DNA of 64,000 bases from Halomonas sp. (GTDB taxonomy: Bacteria > Pseudomonadota > Gammaproteobacteria > Pseudomonadales > Halomonadaceae), in assembly GCA_018401555.1 (NCBI GenBank), contig JAGYKP010000087.1, positions 186,001 through 250,000 of the forward strand, in the 5' to 3' direction. The notes beneath the pieces were generated by a model that did not search any database, was not told the DNA's origin, and saw only the letters and a list, made by a program, of their open reading frames with translations. Every line of letters starts with the position of its first letter. Position 1 is the stretch's first letter. The position numbers and the translations under genes were made by a program. Below, piece by piece: positions 28,226-37,913 of this stretch.

Positions 28226-30224
28226 ATGAGAGGCTTACCCGTGCCGCTTCGCTACTTGCACTTCCTGTTCCGGCTGCCGCGCCGGCAGAAACGCCTGGTC
28301 CAGCTGCTGGCCGATGTGCTGCTGATCACTTTCAGCTTCCTGATGGCGATGCTGCTGCGCCTGGACAGCTGGGACTTCGTGTCGAACCCGCATGTCTGGG
28401 GCGTGCTGCCTGTGATGGTGCCGGTAAGCCTGGTGATCTTCATTCGCCTGGGGTTCTACCGCGCGGTGATCCGCTACATGAACCAGAAGGCAGTTCAGGT
28501 GGTAGTGGCCGGCGTGGCGGGCTCGGCCGGAGTGCTGATGGTGGTCAACTACCTGTTCAGCCTGCCGGTGCCGCGCTCGGTGCCGTTTATCTACGCCATG
28601 CTGGCGATGCTGACCATCGGCGGGGTGCGCTTCGCGCTGCGCGCGATCTACCTGCGTGGCCAGATTCGCCACAAGACCCGCGTGCTGGTCTACGGCGCCG
28701 GCGAGGCGGGGCGCCAGCTGGTGGGCTCGCTGCGCCAGGGCCAGGAGCATGAGCCCATCGCCTTCATCGACGATGCCCCGGCCCTGCAGGGTGCCTATAT
28801 CCAGGGCGCCAAGGTTTATCCCGCCGAGGAGATTCCGCGCCTGATCGAGGATTACGGCGTGGATAAGCTGCTGCTGGCCATTCCCAGCGCCAGTCGCGGG
28901 CGTCGCCGTGAGATCCTGGCCACGCTGGAACCGCTGCACGTGCCGGTGCAGTCGATTCCCGGCATGGCCGATGTGGTGAGCGGGCGTGCCCGGGTCAACG
29001 AGATCCGCGACGTGGCGGTGGAGGATCTGCTGGGGCGGGATCCGGTGCCACCCGACCCTGCGCTGATGGGCGCCAACATTACCGGCAAGGTAGTGATGGT
29101 GACCGGTGCCGGAGGCTCCATCGGCAGCGAGCTGTGCCGACAGATCCTGCGCCTGGCGCCCCGTGAGTTGTTACTGCTGGAGGTCTCGGAATTCAACCTC
29201 TACCGAATCGAGCAGGACCTGCTGCGCCTGAGCGCCAGCGAGGGGCTTGTGGTGACGCTGCGGCCCCTGCTCGGCTCGGTGCAGCACCGCAGCCGGCTTG
29301 AGGCGGTGATGAGCCGTTTCGGGGTGCAGACGGTCTACCATGCCGCCGCCTACAAACACGTGCCGTTGGTGGAGCACAACATGGTGGAGGGGTTGCGCAA
29401 CAACGTGCTGGGCACCCAGTGCTGCGCCGAGGCGGCCATCGTCAGCGGTGTGGAGTCGTTCGTGCTGGTCTCCACGGATAAGGCGGTGCGCCCGACCAAC
29501 GTGATGGGTGCCAGCAAGCGCCTGGCCGAGTTGGTGTGCCAGGCGTTGGGTGCCGAGCAGCAGGCCACGGTGTTCTCCATGGTGCGCTTCGGCAATGTAC
29601 TCGGCTCCAGCGGCTCGGTGGTGCCGCTGTTTCGTCGCCAGATCAAGGCGGGTGGCCCGATTACCGTGACCCACCCGGAGATCACCCGCTACTTCATGAC
29701 CATTCCCGAGGCGGCCCAGCTGGTGATCCAGGCGGGGGCCATGGCCCGCGGCGGCGACGTGTTCGTGCTCGACATGGGCGAGCCTGTGAAGATCATCGAG
29801 CTGGCCCGGCATATGGTGCGCCTCTCCGGCCTGGAGCCGGGCTTTCCCAGGGCTGCCGCGCCAGAAGGAGGCAGCATCGGCAGAGGACGTCGCGCCGCAG
29901 CCCCGGGGCGATATCGATATCGTCTTCACCGGCCTGCGCCCCGGCGAGAGCTTTACGAGGAGCTGCTGATCGGCGACGATCCGGAGCCCACCCGCCACCG
30001 CCGTATCATGACCGCCAACGAGGTTTCGCTGACCTGGAGTGAGCTGCGTGGCCTGCTGGAACGGCTGGTGCGTGCTCTGCGAGCGCTTCGACTATCCCGC
30101 CCTGCGCCAGCTGCTGCTGGACGCGCCTACCGGCTATCGGCCGAGCGGCGAGATCGTCGATCTGATGTGGGAGTTGCCACCGCCTCGGGAGGCGAGCGCT
30201 CGGCAGAAGCCACTGACGAGCTGA
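28226..30224 (+). CDS. Nucleotide-sugar epimerase/dehydratase, WbpM/FlaA1 long type, three frameshifts
   Basis: Membrane-anchored 4,6-dehydratase or epimerase acting on UDP-HexNAc. The N-terminal 150 residues contain four hydrophobic segments, followed by a CoA-binding-like Rossmann region (VLVYGAGEAGRQLVGSLRQG) and the catalytic Rossmann domain with MVTGAGGSIGSELCRQILRL. The catalytic Ser/Met/Lys set is visible in STDKAVRPTNVMGASKRLAE; the Met in place of Tyr is the WbpM-type signature. The frame breaks near 29847, 29950 and 30075; expected end pieces are FTGLRPGE, LYEELLIGDDPEPTRHRRIM and ERFDYPALRQLLLDAPTGYR. The open reading beyond 30224 in the first frame is an artefact of these shifts. 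No symbol is given because long-form homologues vary in substrate. Confidence 0.85.
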
Positions 30225-30462
30225 AGCCGCCACCCGCAGCTTTTTACTCACAAGTACGATCACGACACCCGGCCAGGGAGACCTGCGCCGGGTGTCTTGC
30301 GTTCTGGCCCCCGGTCAGCATGAGGAAAATGGGCCGATGCCGGGAATCCCGTGTGGAATACTGGGTCGCAACGGGAGTGACGGCTGGCAGCCTGGCTCGC
30401 GGAGGCGACGATGAGGCGCGCGAGACGAGAGCGACAGGGGATGCCGAGCGATCGGGAGGGAT

Positions 30463-31867
30463 ATCAAGGCGCGAGGGCTGCTTCTGGGCGCCGGTGGTTC
30501 CTGAGCCGCCTGGGCCAGGGCCGCTGGGGTCGGCCATGGTAGGCGCACTGTGGGACGCGATACCGCCGGCCCGGGGGCAGAGCGGGCGGGTGATACACGC
30601 CGTGGATCACGGCCTGGGCACCAGCCAGGGGCGTGAGGACGATACGGCTGGCCTGCAGCGGCTGATCGACGAGCAACTGCGTGACGGCGACACCCTGGTA
30701 TTGGGGCCGCGCCACCGGCTCGGGCCGCGTCTGGGCATCCGGCGGGGCTTCCAGGCGCGCAGCACCTCTACTTCAGCGGGCTCGAGGGTATCACCCTGGA
30801 TGCCCGCCACAGCGAGCTCTTCGAGGAGGGGATCACGGGCACTGCCCAGGGCGTCTTCACCTTCAAGGAGTGCCGGGACGTGAGCGTGCTGGTCAACCGC
30901 TTCCGTGGGGAGGTGGACATGCCTGGTGAGGCCTTCTATTCGGGCTTTCTGGTTGCCTGCGACCGGGGTGTCTCGAACCTGCGGCTGCAGGCCCGTGAGG
31001 TGAGCCATTGCCACGGAGGACTGGCGACCCTGCATCGGGCCGGGGTCGAGAATGTCCGGGTCGAGATCGACCAGCTACGCCGCTGCAACTACGGCGTGAC
31101 CCTGCGCGCCGAGCATCGGCAGGTGAGGGCGCGCTTCGCGATCGACGGCTGCCGGCGTGCCTGCTTCATTCATGGCGATTCCCGCGAGGTGGATATCGAC
31201 TATCGCGTGGCCAACGCATACCTTACTGCGCTGCGGCTGGGCGAGGGGAGCGGCTCGGGCCCGATTCGTGAGGCGCATATTCGTTGCCGCGTGGTACAGG
31301 GCGAGGCCAGCCATCGCCCCTTCGCTCGCGACCGCATCGAGGCCAAGGGCCCGGGTAACCAGCTCCTGGATAGCCGCATCGAGGTGGTGGCGGAACGGCC
31401 GGTCTCGGTGATCAACCTGGGCGATGACGTGGGGTTTCGGATGCGCAACGTTACGCTGCTCCTCTCCGGTGCCCGAGACCAGCAGCGCCTCCAGCGTGGC
31501 GCCCTTCACCATCGGTGGGGTCAAGGCCGAACCGTTTGAAGCGCTTCGCATCGAGGTCGATGCCGGCATCCAGGCGGTGGCAGGGCAGCCGCAGCGCAGA
31601 ACCCTGCAAGTGCGAACCGGCCGCGACCTGGAGCTGACCGGCAACCTGAGTTGCGCAGCCGGTGTGAGCGCGCCACTGCTGATCGATGATGTGAGCAACG
31701 CCAGCCTGTCGCTCTCGACTTACCATGCGGGGGGCGGCCCGGGGGCGGTGCTGCGCGACTGCCAGCAGGTGCGCGGGCGGCTGGTCAGTAACGGCCGCCT
31801 CGAGGTTCACGATAGCCAGGCGGTGCGGGTGGAATTGGAACGGCGCGGACAACACGATCAAGGATGA
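30463..31867 (+). pseudogene. Right-handed beta-helix repeat protein of the polysaccharide locus, frameshifted
   Basis: A protein of about 460 residues with the look of a parallel beta-helix (pectin-lyase fold) protein. The start is unclear: AT 30463 the frame reads IKARGLLLGAGG, resembling a Tat-like signal, without a clean start codon. It continues VIHAVDHGLGTSQGREDDTA, GLQRLIDEQLRDGDTLVLGP, then after a shift near 30755 LYFSGLEGITLDARHSELFE and VNRFRGEVDMPGEAFYSGFL, with a second shift near 31475. Repeating short strand-turn units (HCHGGLATL, IDGCRRACFI, ...) support the beta-helix. Such proteins in polysaccharide loci act as lyases or epimerases on the polymer, but no catalytic residues can be named here. 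Confidence 0.6.
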
Positions 31868-31871
31868 GAGC

Positions 31872-33157
31872 ATGACGATAATGCAGGCCGCGACGGGTAG
31901 TGCGGTAATGGTGACACTGATGCTGCCGGTGCTGGTGCCGGGCGGCTACTGGTGGGGCCCTGTGGCCCTGGCTGTGCTGGGAGTAGCGGCCCTGCTAGCG
32001 AGGCCGTGGCCGCGTGGACCGGTTGCCCATGCGTTGGGCCGACGCGGCTGGGTGCTGGTGATCATGCTGCTTGGCGTCATGCTCACCCAACTGCTGATGG
32101 CGGCGTGGCATGGTGAGGCTCTCGATGTGCTGCCGCGCCTGCTGGCACTACCGTTGGCGGTGCTGGGCCTGGTGGCGCTGCATACCTGGCGCCCCTCCCT
32201 GGCCTGTCTGTGGGCAGGGCTGGCGGCGGGAGGCCTGCTGGTCGGAACCTGGGCCCTGTGGCAGCGGCTTCTGAAGGCATGGGCCGCGCCAGCGGTCATG
32301 ACCCGCTGCATGCGATCCTGTTCGGCAACGTCAGCCTGTTGACCGGCGGGCTCTGTCTGACCGGCGTGGCTTGGGCACTGGGCCGACCCCGCCGCCCGCT
32401 TTGGGCCCTGTGCCTGCTGGTGGGCGCCCTGGGTGGGGTGATGGCATCGGTGCTCTCGGGAACACGCGGCGGATGGATCGCACTGCCACTGCTGCTGCTG
32501 CTGTTCCAGCGCGGCTTTATCGGCTGGCTGTCCGGCCGCCATCGCGCGGCCGTATGGCTTGTGATCGCAGGGCTGCTGGTGGGGCTCTACGCATTGCCGC
32601 AGACCGGCGTGCAGCACCGTGTGGCGTTGGCCGTTACCGAGCTTACCCATTACCTGCAGGGGGAGAGTGCGCCTACGGCGTCGGTGACCACCCGCCTGGA
32701 GATGTGGCGCGGTGCCTTGCGGCTGATCCTGGAGCGGCCGCTGCTTGGCCACGGCAGCGAGGGGTATCGCGAGGGCATGCGCGAGCTGGTGGAGGCCGGG
32801 CGCATCGCCCCTGCGGTGCTGTCTCACGGCCATGCGCACAACGATCTGCTTGAGGCCTGGGTGAAGCGTGGCTTGCCGGCGCTGCTGGGTCTGCTCGCGC
32901 TCTACCTGCTGCCGGTGTGGATGTTTCGCTCGGGCCTTGCGCACCCGGACCTCTCTCATCGCGCCCTGGCGGTGGCTGGCTTGCTGCTGCCAGTGGCGTT
33001 TATGGACTTCGGCCTTACCTATAGCTTTTTTGCGTATTCGGTGGGGGTGGCCGTATATGCGAGCTGGCTGGTGATCCTCTGGACCCTCTATCGACATGGG
33101 CCACTGGCCCCTTCGCAAGCCATTCCCGACCCTGCTGGGGAGGGGCGGGAAAGCTGA
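31872..33157 (+). pseudogene. O-antigen ligase/polymerase (WaaL/Wzy-like) membrane protein, one frameshift
   Basis: Multi-pass inner-membrane protein of the Wzy_C/WaaL family. The N-terminal half has several hydrophobic segments (LPVLVPGGYWWGPVALAVLG onward). After a frame change near 32273, the second half has the conserved periplasmic loop MWRGALRLILERPLLGHGSE followed by HAHNDLLEAWVKRGLPALLG, the signature of this family. It joins polymer or lipid-linked chains to an acceptor, or polymerises repeats. It lies next to the beta-helix gene, five bases away. Since an EpsG-type polymerase is also present upstream, its role may be ligation rather than polymerisation; this cannot be settled from sequence. 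Confidence 0.78.
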
Positions 33158-33295
33158 GGGGATAGTGGAGGAGGAGATCAGGCGGCTCATCCACGACGAT
33201 CAGGAATTTGGGCCCATGGCAGCGGAGCGCAGCCTGTAAGGTTGTGTTGTTGAATGTAACGCCAGGTACCATGCCGACGCTGCCGGGAGTCCCGT

Positions 33296-33985
33296 ATGAA
33301 GGTCGCGGTAATGCAACCTTACCTGTTTCCTGCCCTGAGCTACTTCCAGTTGGTGGGAGCAGTAGATCGCTTCGTACTCTACGACGATGTCAACTTCATC
33401 AAGCGTGGCTTCATCAATCGCAATAGCCTGCTGGATCACGGGCAGGTGCGGCGCTTTAGCGTGCCGGTGCCGGGGGCCTCGATCCATCGCCGGATCGAGG
33501 AACTCGCCTTCTCCCCCGAGGTGGCGGATATCGTCGAGGGCATCCGTCACGCCTACGCGCGTGCGCCCTATTTCGAGGAGGTATTTCCTCGAGTGAGGGA
33601 GGTCTTCACCGATCCCCAGCGGGATATCACCCATGTCTGCGGCCGGGCGCTCGAGATGGTGTTCGACTACCTGGAGCGGCCCGTGACCCTGCTGCGGGCC
33701 TCGCAACTGGCATACGATCGCCAGCAGCCCGCAGCCCGGCGACTGATGGAGATCACCCGTTCGCTCGGTGCCGACCATTACCTCAACAGCCTGGGGGGGC
33801 AGTCCCTCTATGCCAGGGACGAGTTTGCCGAGCACGGGATCACGCTCTCCTTCCTCCAGCCCCGCGAGATCGCCTACGACCAGGGGCAGCCGGCCTTCGA
33901 ACCGAGGTTATCGATGATCGATGTGCTGATGTGGTGTTCACCCCGGTGTGCCCGGGAACTGCTGGATGCCTACGACCTGATCTAG
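33296..33985 (+). CDS. WbqC family protein
   Basis: A 229-residue WbqC-like protein, intact. The N-terminus MKVAVMQPYLFPALSYFQLV is the defining motif, followed by VDRFVLYDDVNFIKRGFINR and the C-terminal MIDVLMWCSPRCARELLDAY. WbqC-like proteins occur in O-antigen and glycan loci; the family is thought to be related to sugar acyl or aminoacyl modification but has no firmly established general reaction. It lies at the end of the polysaccharide locus, 138 bases after the ligase gene. Confidence 0.85.
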   Translation: MKVAVMQPYLFPALSYFQLVGAVDRFVLYDDVNFIKRGFINRNSLLDHGQVRRFSVPVPGASIHRRIEELAFSPEVADIVEGIRHAYARAPYFEEVFPRVREVFTDPQRDITHVCGRALEMVFDYLERPVTLLRASQLAYDRQQPAARRLMEITRSLGADHYLNSLGGQSLYARDEFAEHGITLSFLQPREIAYDQGQPAFEPRLSMIDVLMWCSPRCARELLDAYDLI

Positions 33986-34063
33986 AAGGTGAAGATTATT
34001 CATCCACTTTCGCTAGTGGGGATCAGGAAATCTAAGCGCTAACGGGTAAGTCGTTGTTATCTA

Positions 34064-34106
34064 GGTCAGCTTAGGAAGTATTAGAAATCTAGTTAATTAG
34101 CTGACC
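34064..34106. promoter_or_regulatory. Inverted repeat upstream of csgD
   Basis: GGTCAGCT at 34064-34071 and AGCTGACC at 34099-34106 form a perfect 8-base inverted repeat with a 27-base spacer, in the AT-rich 232-base region before csgD. It may be a regulator-binding site or form a stem. No promoter boxes are clearly recognisable. Confidence 0.35.
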
Positions 34107-34223
34107 AAAAAATACACTCTGTAACAGATCTTTACGGAATGCAGGATGCCTACCATACTTCCTTCCGGTTGCTCGTAGTCGTTTGAGCACAAAAGTTGGA
34201 GTTCGGCCACAAGGGAGATGAGC

Positions 34224-34949
34224 ATGGACCTAAGGAGGGAGGGGGTAGTGTTTGTGACAGAACACAGCCCACAGTCGACACTTTTCGTCCAGTACATCAG
34301 GGATCACATTCAGTGCGAGGTGACGTTGGCTTCGCCGGATGACACGGTGACCAGCCTCGCCAGTGATTGGCCGCTGCTGATTCTGGACGCCGATCACCTG
34401 AGCGAAGGCCAGATGCAGCAATGGCAGGAAGCTCTTGCCGAGCAGCAGCTTCAAGCCGAAAAGGATGATCCTGGAAGCTGCCTGGCGGCGCTCAACATGC
34501 GCGATGAGGTCCATGCCGCCGAAGTGCTGACTTTCATGCACCTTTCCGGTGTGTTCTACCGACATGACTCCCTGGAAATGATCTGCAAGGGTATCGATCG
34601 ACTGTTAGATGGACATCTGTGGATGTCCAGAACACTGATGACCCGTCTGATCGAGTTTTTCCGGAAGCAGTCCATCAACTCCTATCGCCCCGCCTGCGGC
34701 CTGACCCAGCGAGAGCTCGAGATTATCGGAATGCTGGGGTCGGGGGCTTCCAACATGCAGATCGCCGATCGCCTCTTCGTCAGTGAACATACGGTCAAGT
34801 CCCACCTCTACAACATCTTCAAGAAGATCGATGTGCATAACCGCACACAGGCGGTGAACTGGGCCCGACAGAACCTGGGTGCCCCTCCGCCACTGATGAA
34901 CCTGCATGGACGCAAAGGAGGGAACGGATGCAACCGCGATCCCGTGTAG
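34224..34949 (+). CDS. csgD: Curli regulator CsgD, LuxR-type
   Basis: Transcription activator of the curli operon. The C-terminal LuxR/GerE helix-turn-helix is clear: GLTQRELEIIGMLGSGASNM, then DRLFVSEHTVKSHLYNIFKK and IDVHNRTQAVNWARQNL. The N-terminal half is a receiver-like domain with degenerate acid positions, like CsgD of enteric bacteria. The start at 34224 has AAGGGAG (34211-34217) six bases upstream; the ATG at 34218 touches it. csgE starts 21 bases before its stop. Unlike in E. coli, csgD reads in the same direction as all other csg genes. Confidence 0.88.
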   Translation: MDLRREGVVFVTEHSPQSTLFVQYIRDHIQCEVTLASPDDTVTSLASDWPLLILDADHLSEGQMQQWQEALAEQQLQAEKDDPGSCLAALNMRDEVHAAEVLTFMHLSGVFYRHDSLEMICKGIDRLLDGHLWMSRTLMTRLIEFFRKQSINSYRPACGLTQRELEIIGMLGSGASNMQIADRLFVSEHTVKSHLYNIFKKIDVHNRTQAVNWARQNLGAPPPLMNLHGRKGGNGCNRDPV

Positions 34950-35488
34950 ACACGACCCGCCTGCTGGTTGTGCCCTTGTTCTCCCTGGTGCTGGCTGTGG
35001 GGTCACCCGCCTGGGCACAGAACGGCCTTTCGACCGAAGCCCTGGTGCCGGATTCGCCAGTGGTGGATGGCGAAAGCATCGTCGATCAGGCGCCCGAAGG
35101 TATCGAGGAAGCGCCTGGCCAGGCGGAAGAGGAGCTGGACCGTCAGTTTCACCTCGGTGAACCCGGTATCTCGGGCGTTCTGGTCGATCGCACCGTGACC
35201 ATGACTGGCAAGACCTTCTTCCGACAGTTCAGTCAGCTGAGCCTTGAGCGTCCGGTGATAGGCGAAGCCAACCTGGCGATCTACGAACGGCCCTCAGCCC
35301 GCTGGGGAAGCCAGATCTGGGTCACGCTGGATAACCAGCCGGTCTTCGAGGCGACCATGCCTCCCCGGCTCAGCGAAATCGACCGCTATGTGAGCGTCGC
35401 CGTGGAGCAAGTCGAACAGCGCATCATCCGGCAGACGATCCTGGAGGCGCTCGAAAATGATCCTGACCTGGCCGATAAAGAATTCTAG
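34928..35488 (+). CDS. csgE: Curli assembly chaperone CsgE
   Basis: Periplasmic cap and substrate-targeting factor of the CsgG secretion channel. It has a signal peptide (VVPLFSLVLAVGSPAWAQ, cut near residue 31), then a non-conserved linker of about 45 residues rich in Glu and Pro, then the CsgE core GISGVLVDRTVTMTGKTFFR, FSQLSLERPVIGEANLAIYE and SRWGSQIWV-like GSQIWVTLDNQPVFEA. It has 186 residues, longer than E. coli CsgE (129), because of the acidic linker. It overlaps csgD and is followed by csgF after 22 bases. Confidence 0.9.
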   Translation: MQPRSRVDTTRLLVVPLFSLVLAVGSPAWAQNGLSTEALVPDSPVVDGESIVDQAPEGIEEAPGQAEEELDRQFHLGEPGISGVLVDRTVTMTGKTFFRQFSQLSLERPVIGEANLAIYERPSARWGSQIWVTLDNQPVFEATMPPRLSEIDRYVSVAVEQVEQRIIRQTILEALENDPDLADKEF

Positions 35489-35510
35489 AAGCACAACAAG
35501 GAGAAGGACG

Positions 35511-35933
35511 ATGAGGAAACGTATCGCTGCCATGGCTTTCGCTTCAGGCATGATGATCTCCTCGGGATTGGCGTTGGCTGGTGAGCTTATCTACGAGCCT
35601 ATCAACCCGTCGTTCGGCGGTGACCCTCTCGTGGGTAACTACCTGCTGAACAAGGCGCAATCCCAGGACGACAATGAGGACCCAGATGCACCGGATTTCG
35701 GCAGCTTCTCCGAGACCGACCTGTTCCTGCAGGACTTGAGGGCCGGGCTCGTGGAGGATGCCATCCAGGATGCGGTAGATGGGGAGCCGGGGCGTACCAG
35801 CCGGATCGATAGCTCCACCTTGCGCATCGACATACGCAGCCTGGGAGGGGGCGGTTTCGTGATGAACATTCTTGATCGCACAACCGGGGAGCAGACGACG
35901 GTCAACTTCGGCCAGTCTGCCGGGCAGTTCTGA
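35511..35933 (+). CDS. csgF: Curli assembly factor CsgF
   Basis: Secreted factor that sits in the CsgG channel and links it to the nucleator CsgB. It has a signal peptide (MAFASGMMISSGLALA) followed directly by the conserved mature N-terminus ELIYEPINPSFGGDPLVGNY, the region that inserts into CsgG. The C-terminal half is acidic. With 140 residues it matches the family. The ATG at 35511 follows an AAGGAGAAGG ribosome site. It lies between csgE and csgG in a compact operon. Confidence 0.93.
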   Translation: MRKRIAAMAFASGMMISSGLALAGELIYEPINPSFGGDPLVGNYLLNKAQSQDDNEDPDAPDFGSFSETDLFLQDLRAGLVEDAIQDAVDGEPGRTSRIDSSTLRIDIRSLGGGGFVMNILDRTTGEQTTVNFGQSAGQF

Positions 35934-35997
35934 ACAAGAATCGGCCCGAAGCAATAATTCATGACAATCAAGTATCAAAAGGGCAGGGAGCTGAATC

Positions 35998-36834
35998 ATG
36001 AAGTTGATCGCGACTCTTGTGGCGGCTGGATGTCTGACCTTGAGTGGGTGCGCCAGTGTGGTGACCTCACCCGAAGGGCTGCAGGGAGCACCCGCCACCT
36101 TGACCCCGCGTACCGGGACCTACAAGGAACTGACTCGGCTGCCGAAGCCGAGCGCACCGATACTGGCCGCTGTCTATGACTTCCGAGACCAGACCGGTCA
36201 GTACCGTCCTCAGCCGGCGAGTACCTTCTCCACGGCAGTGACCCAGGGAGGGGCGGCGATGCTGAGTTCGGCTCTGGCCGATTCGGGCTGGTTCATTCCT
36301 CTCGAACGAGTGGGGCTTCAGAACCTGCTTACCGAACGGCGGATCATTCGCGCCAACCTGGAGCGAGCGGGGCGCGAGGACGAGCTGTCATCGTTGAATG
36401 CCGCCAGGGTCCTGCTTGAGGGGGGGATCATCGCCTACGACTCGAATATGAAAACTGGGGGGGCTGGTGCCGAATACTTTGGCATTGGTGCTTCCGGCGA
36501 GTATCAGGTCGATCAGGTCACGGTCAACCTGCGTGCCGTTGACATTGCCACGGGGGAAGTTCTGGGCAACGTGACGACCAGCAAGACCATCTACTCCCAT
36601 GAACTGCGAGCTGGGGTGTATCGGTTCATCAGTTTCCAGCGCTTGCTGGAGATGGAGACTGGTTATACGCATAACGAACCGGTTCAGATGGCGGTGATGT
36701 CGGCAATCGAATCCGCAGTCATCCACCTTGTGACACAGGGTGTCGACAAGGGGCTGTGGCGATTGGCTAATCCTGCGGATACTGACCATGAGGTGTTTGC
36801 TGCTTACCGAGACTCGCCCGTTCCTATGCTGTGA
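35998..36834 (+). CDS. csgG: Curli secretion channel lipoprotein CsgG
   Basis: Outer-membrane channel through which curlin subunits leave the cell. The lipoprotein signal ends in LTLSGCAS, with the lipidated Cys at residue 18. Conserved segments include APILAAVYDFRDQTGQYRPQ, STFSTAVTQGGAAMLSSALA, WFIPLERVGLQNLLTERRII and VLGNVTTSKTIYSHELRAGV. With 278 residues it is as expected for CsgG. It is followed by a strong terminator at 36891, so csgDEFG appear to be one transcription unit, separate from csgBA. Confidence 0.95.
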   Translation: MKLIATLVAAGCLTLSGCASVVTSPEGLQGAPATLTPRTGTYKELTRLPKPSAPILAAVYDFRDQTGQYRPQPASTFSTAVTQGGAAMLSSALADSGWFIPLERVGLQNLLTERRIIRANLERAGREDELSSLNAARVLLEGGIIAYDSNMKTGGAGAEYFGIGASGEYQVDQVTVNLRAVDIATGEVLGNVTTSKTIYSHELRAGVYRFISFQRLLEMETGYTHNEPVQMAVMSAIESAVIHLVTQGVDKGLWRLANPADTDHEVFAAYRDSPVPML

Positions 36835-36890
36835 GATCGTTAGCGCATGAGTGCTGGGCTTTTACGCCCTGAGTGTGTCCTCCTTGATTT

Positions 36891-36915
36891 CCGGCCTGAA
36901 TGGCCGGTTTTTTTT
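36891..36915 (+). terminator. Intrinsic terminator after csgG
   Basis: CCGGCC-TGAA-TGGCCGG hairpin followed by eight T. It lies 56 bases after the csgG stop and separates csgDEFG from csgBA. The next 180 bases are AT-rich and presumably hold the csgBA promoter. Confidence 0.85.
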
Positions 36916-37095
36916 ATTCTATTTTTATAAAAAAACAGATACTAATGTTTATCTACTTCTCTTGATGAGGAGACTCATAATATAAGAAATTTTGTGATGA
37001 TTTTTCTCATGAAGAAGAATAATGAAAACATATGATTGTGGTATTTGTCCGTTTTGTAAATACTTGTAAACATCGTAAAGGCAGTCAGTACTCAA
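36916..37095 (+). promoter_or_regulatory. AT-rich region upstream of csgB, likely csgBA promoter region
   Basis: Unusually AT-rich compared with its surroundings, typical of CsgD- or H-NS-controlled curli promoters. I cannot point to a convincing -35/-10 pair; the location before csgB and after a terminator is the main argument. Confidence 0.35.
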
Positions 37096-37791
37096 ATGGA
37101 GCTTCCGATGACAACCCAAATGACAGTGGCACCAAGTATGGATGCACCGGGAGCAGCAACAATTCCTTCAGTTGTGACGCCAACTGCGGCAACGATGTTG
37201 CCTGCAGTATCTGAAGTAACATCTGCAGTATCTCAAATAAAAAAAGTGGCAAGAGGTCTGGGCGGTCGAAAAAAGGTGCTGCCCGTATCGGCCCATTTTC
37301 CGGGCAGGGCACTGTTTGTTAATGCCCTATGCCTCGCGATGCTCGGCGTTGTCATGCCGACGCTCGCCGCGGACATCCATCAGGTCTCCGAGTTGCCCCA
37401 GGAGGTGGCGCCAGGATCCAGTGCCAGCAGGGCAGTCATCGAACAGTACGGGGTCGGGAATGACGGTGCTGTCGTTCAGTCAGGTTCACTCCACGACTCG
37501 TATACGTTCCAGGCTGGCACAAGAAATAGTGCCTTGACCACCCAGGCAGGACAAGGCCATGACGCCAGGATCTTGCAGTCGGGAGGGTATCTCCAAGGCA
37601 CCATTCTCCAGTACGGATACGGCCATGAGGCAACCCTGGTTCAGCAAGGGTACGGCAAGGAAGCCAATATCATCCAAGGTGGCATTCGCGGACAGGTGGA
37701 TGTCATGCAGCTTAACGGTTCACGCGGAACGCCTGTCGAAGTCAGGCAATTCTCGCGTGGACAGGCAGCAATTCAGGTAATCCAGCACTGA
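37096..37791 (+). CDS. csgB: Minor curlin / nucleator CsgB, with unusual N-terminal extension
   Basis: Curli nucleator protein. After a hydrophobic signal (FVNALCLAMLGVVMPTLAAD), the mature part has curlin half-repeats ending in Gln: AVIEQYGVGNDGAVVQSGSL, LTTQAGQGHDARILQSGGYL, TILQYGYGHEATLVQQGYGK, ending QAAIQVIQH. The open frame begins at 37096, leaving about 60 low-complexity residues (rich in Pro, Thr, Val, Ala) before the signal. Other starts are ATG 37108 (GGAG six bases before) or GTG 37276, which would give a normal signal peptide at the N-terminus. The latter would match known CsgB length best but has no good ribosome site. csgA follows after 122 bases. Confidence 0.85.
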   Translation: MELPMTTQMTVAPSMDAPGAATIPSVVTPTAATMLPAVSEVTSAVSQIKKVARGLGGRKKVLPVSAHFPGRALFVNALCLAMLGVVMPTLAADIHQVSELPQEVAPGSSASRAVIEQYGVGNDGAVVQSGSLHDSYTFQAGTRNSALTTQAGQGHDARILQSGGYLQGTILQYGYGHEATLVQQGYGKEANIIQGGIRGQVDVMQLNGSRGTPVEVRQFSRGQAAIQVIQH

Positions 37792-37913
37792 CCGAATGGT
37801 CATGGGTTACCTGATTGAATGGGGTCGTCCCGATAATGGACTTCCTCATAAACCAACCTGGTGAAGTCCAACAGTGATTGCGACGCCAGGGTAACGTGAG
37901 AAGGGGATCGATC

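Noticed and set aside
28226-30883. One 885-residue reading frame spanning the WbpM-like gene and the start of the beta-helix gene
   Set aside because: Protein similarity ends near 29847; after that only parts of the frame match. It is a read-through made by frameshifts, not a fusion.
37032-37214. Small Cys/Asn-rich frame before csgB
   Set aside because: Overlaps the csgB frame in another register, without a ribosome site or similarity to known families.
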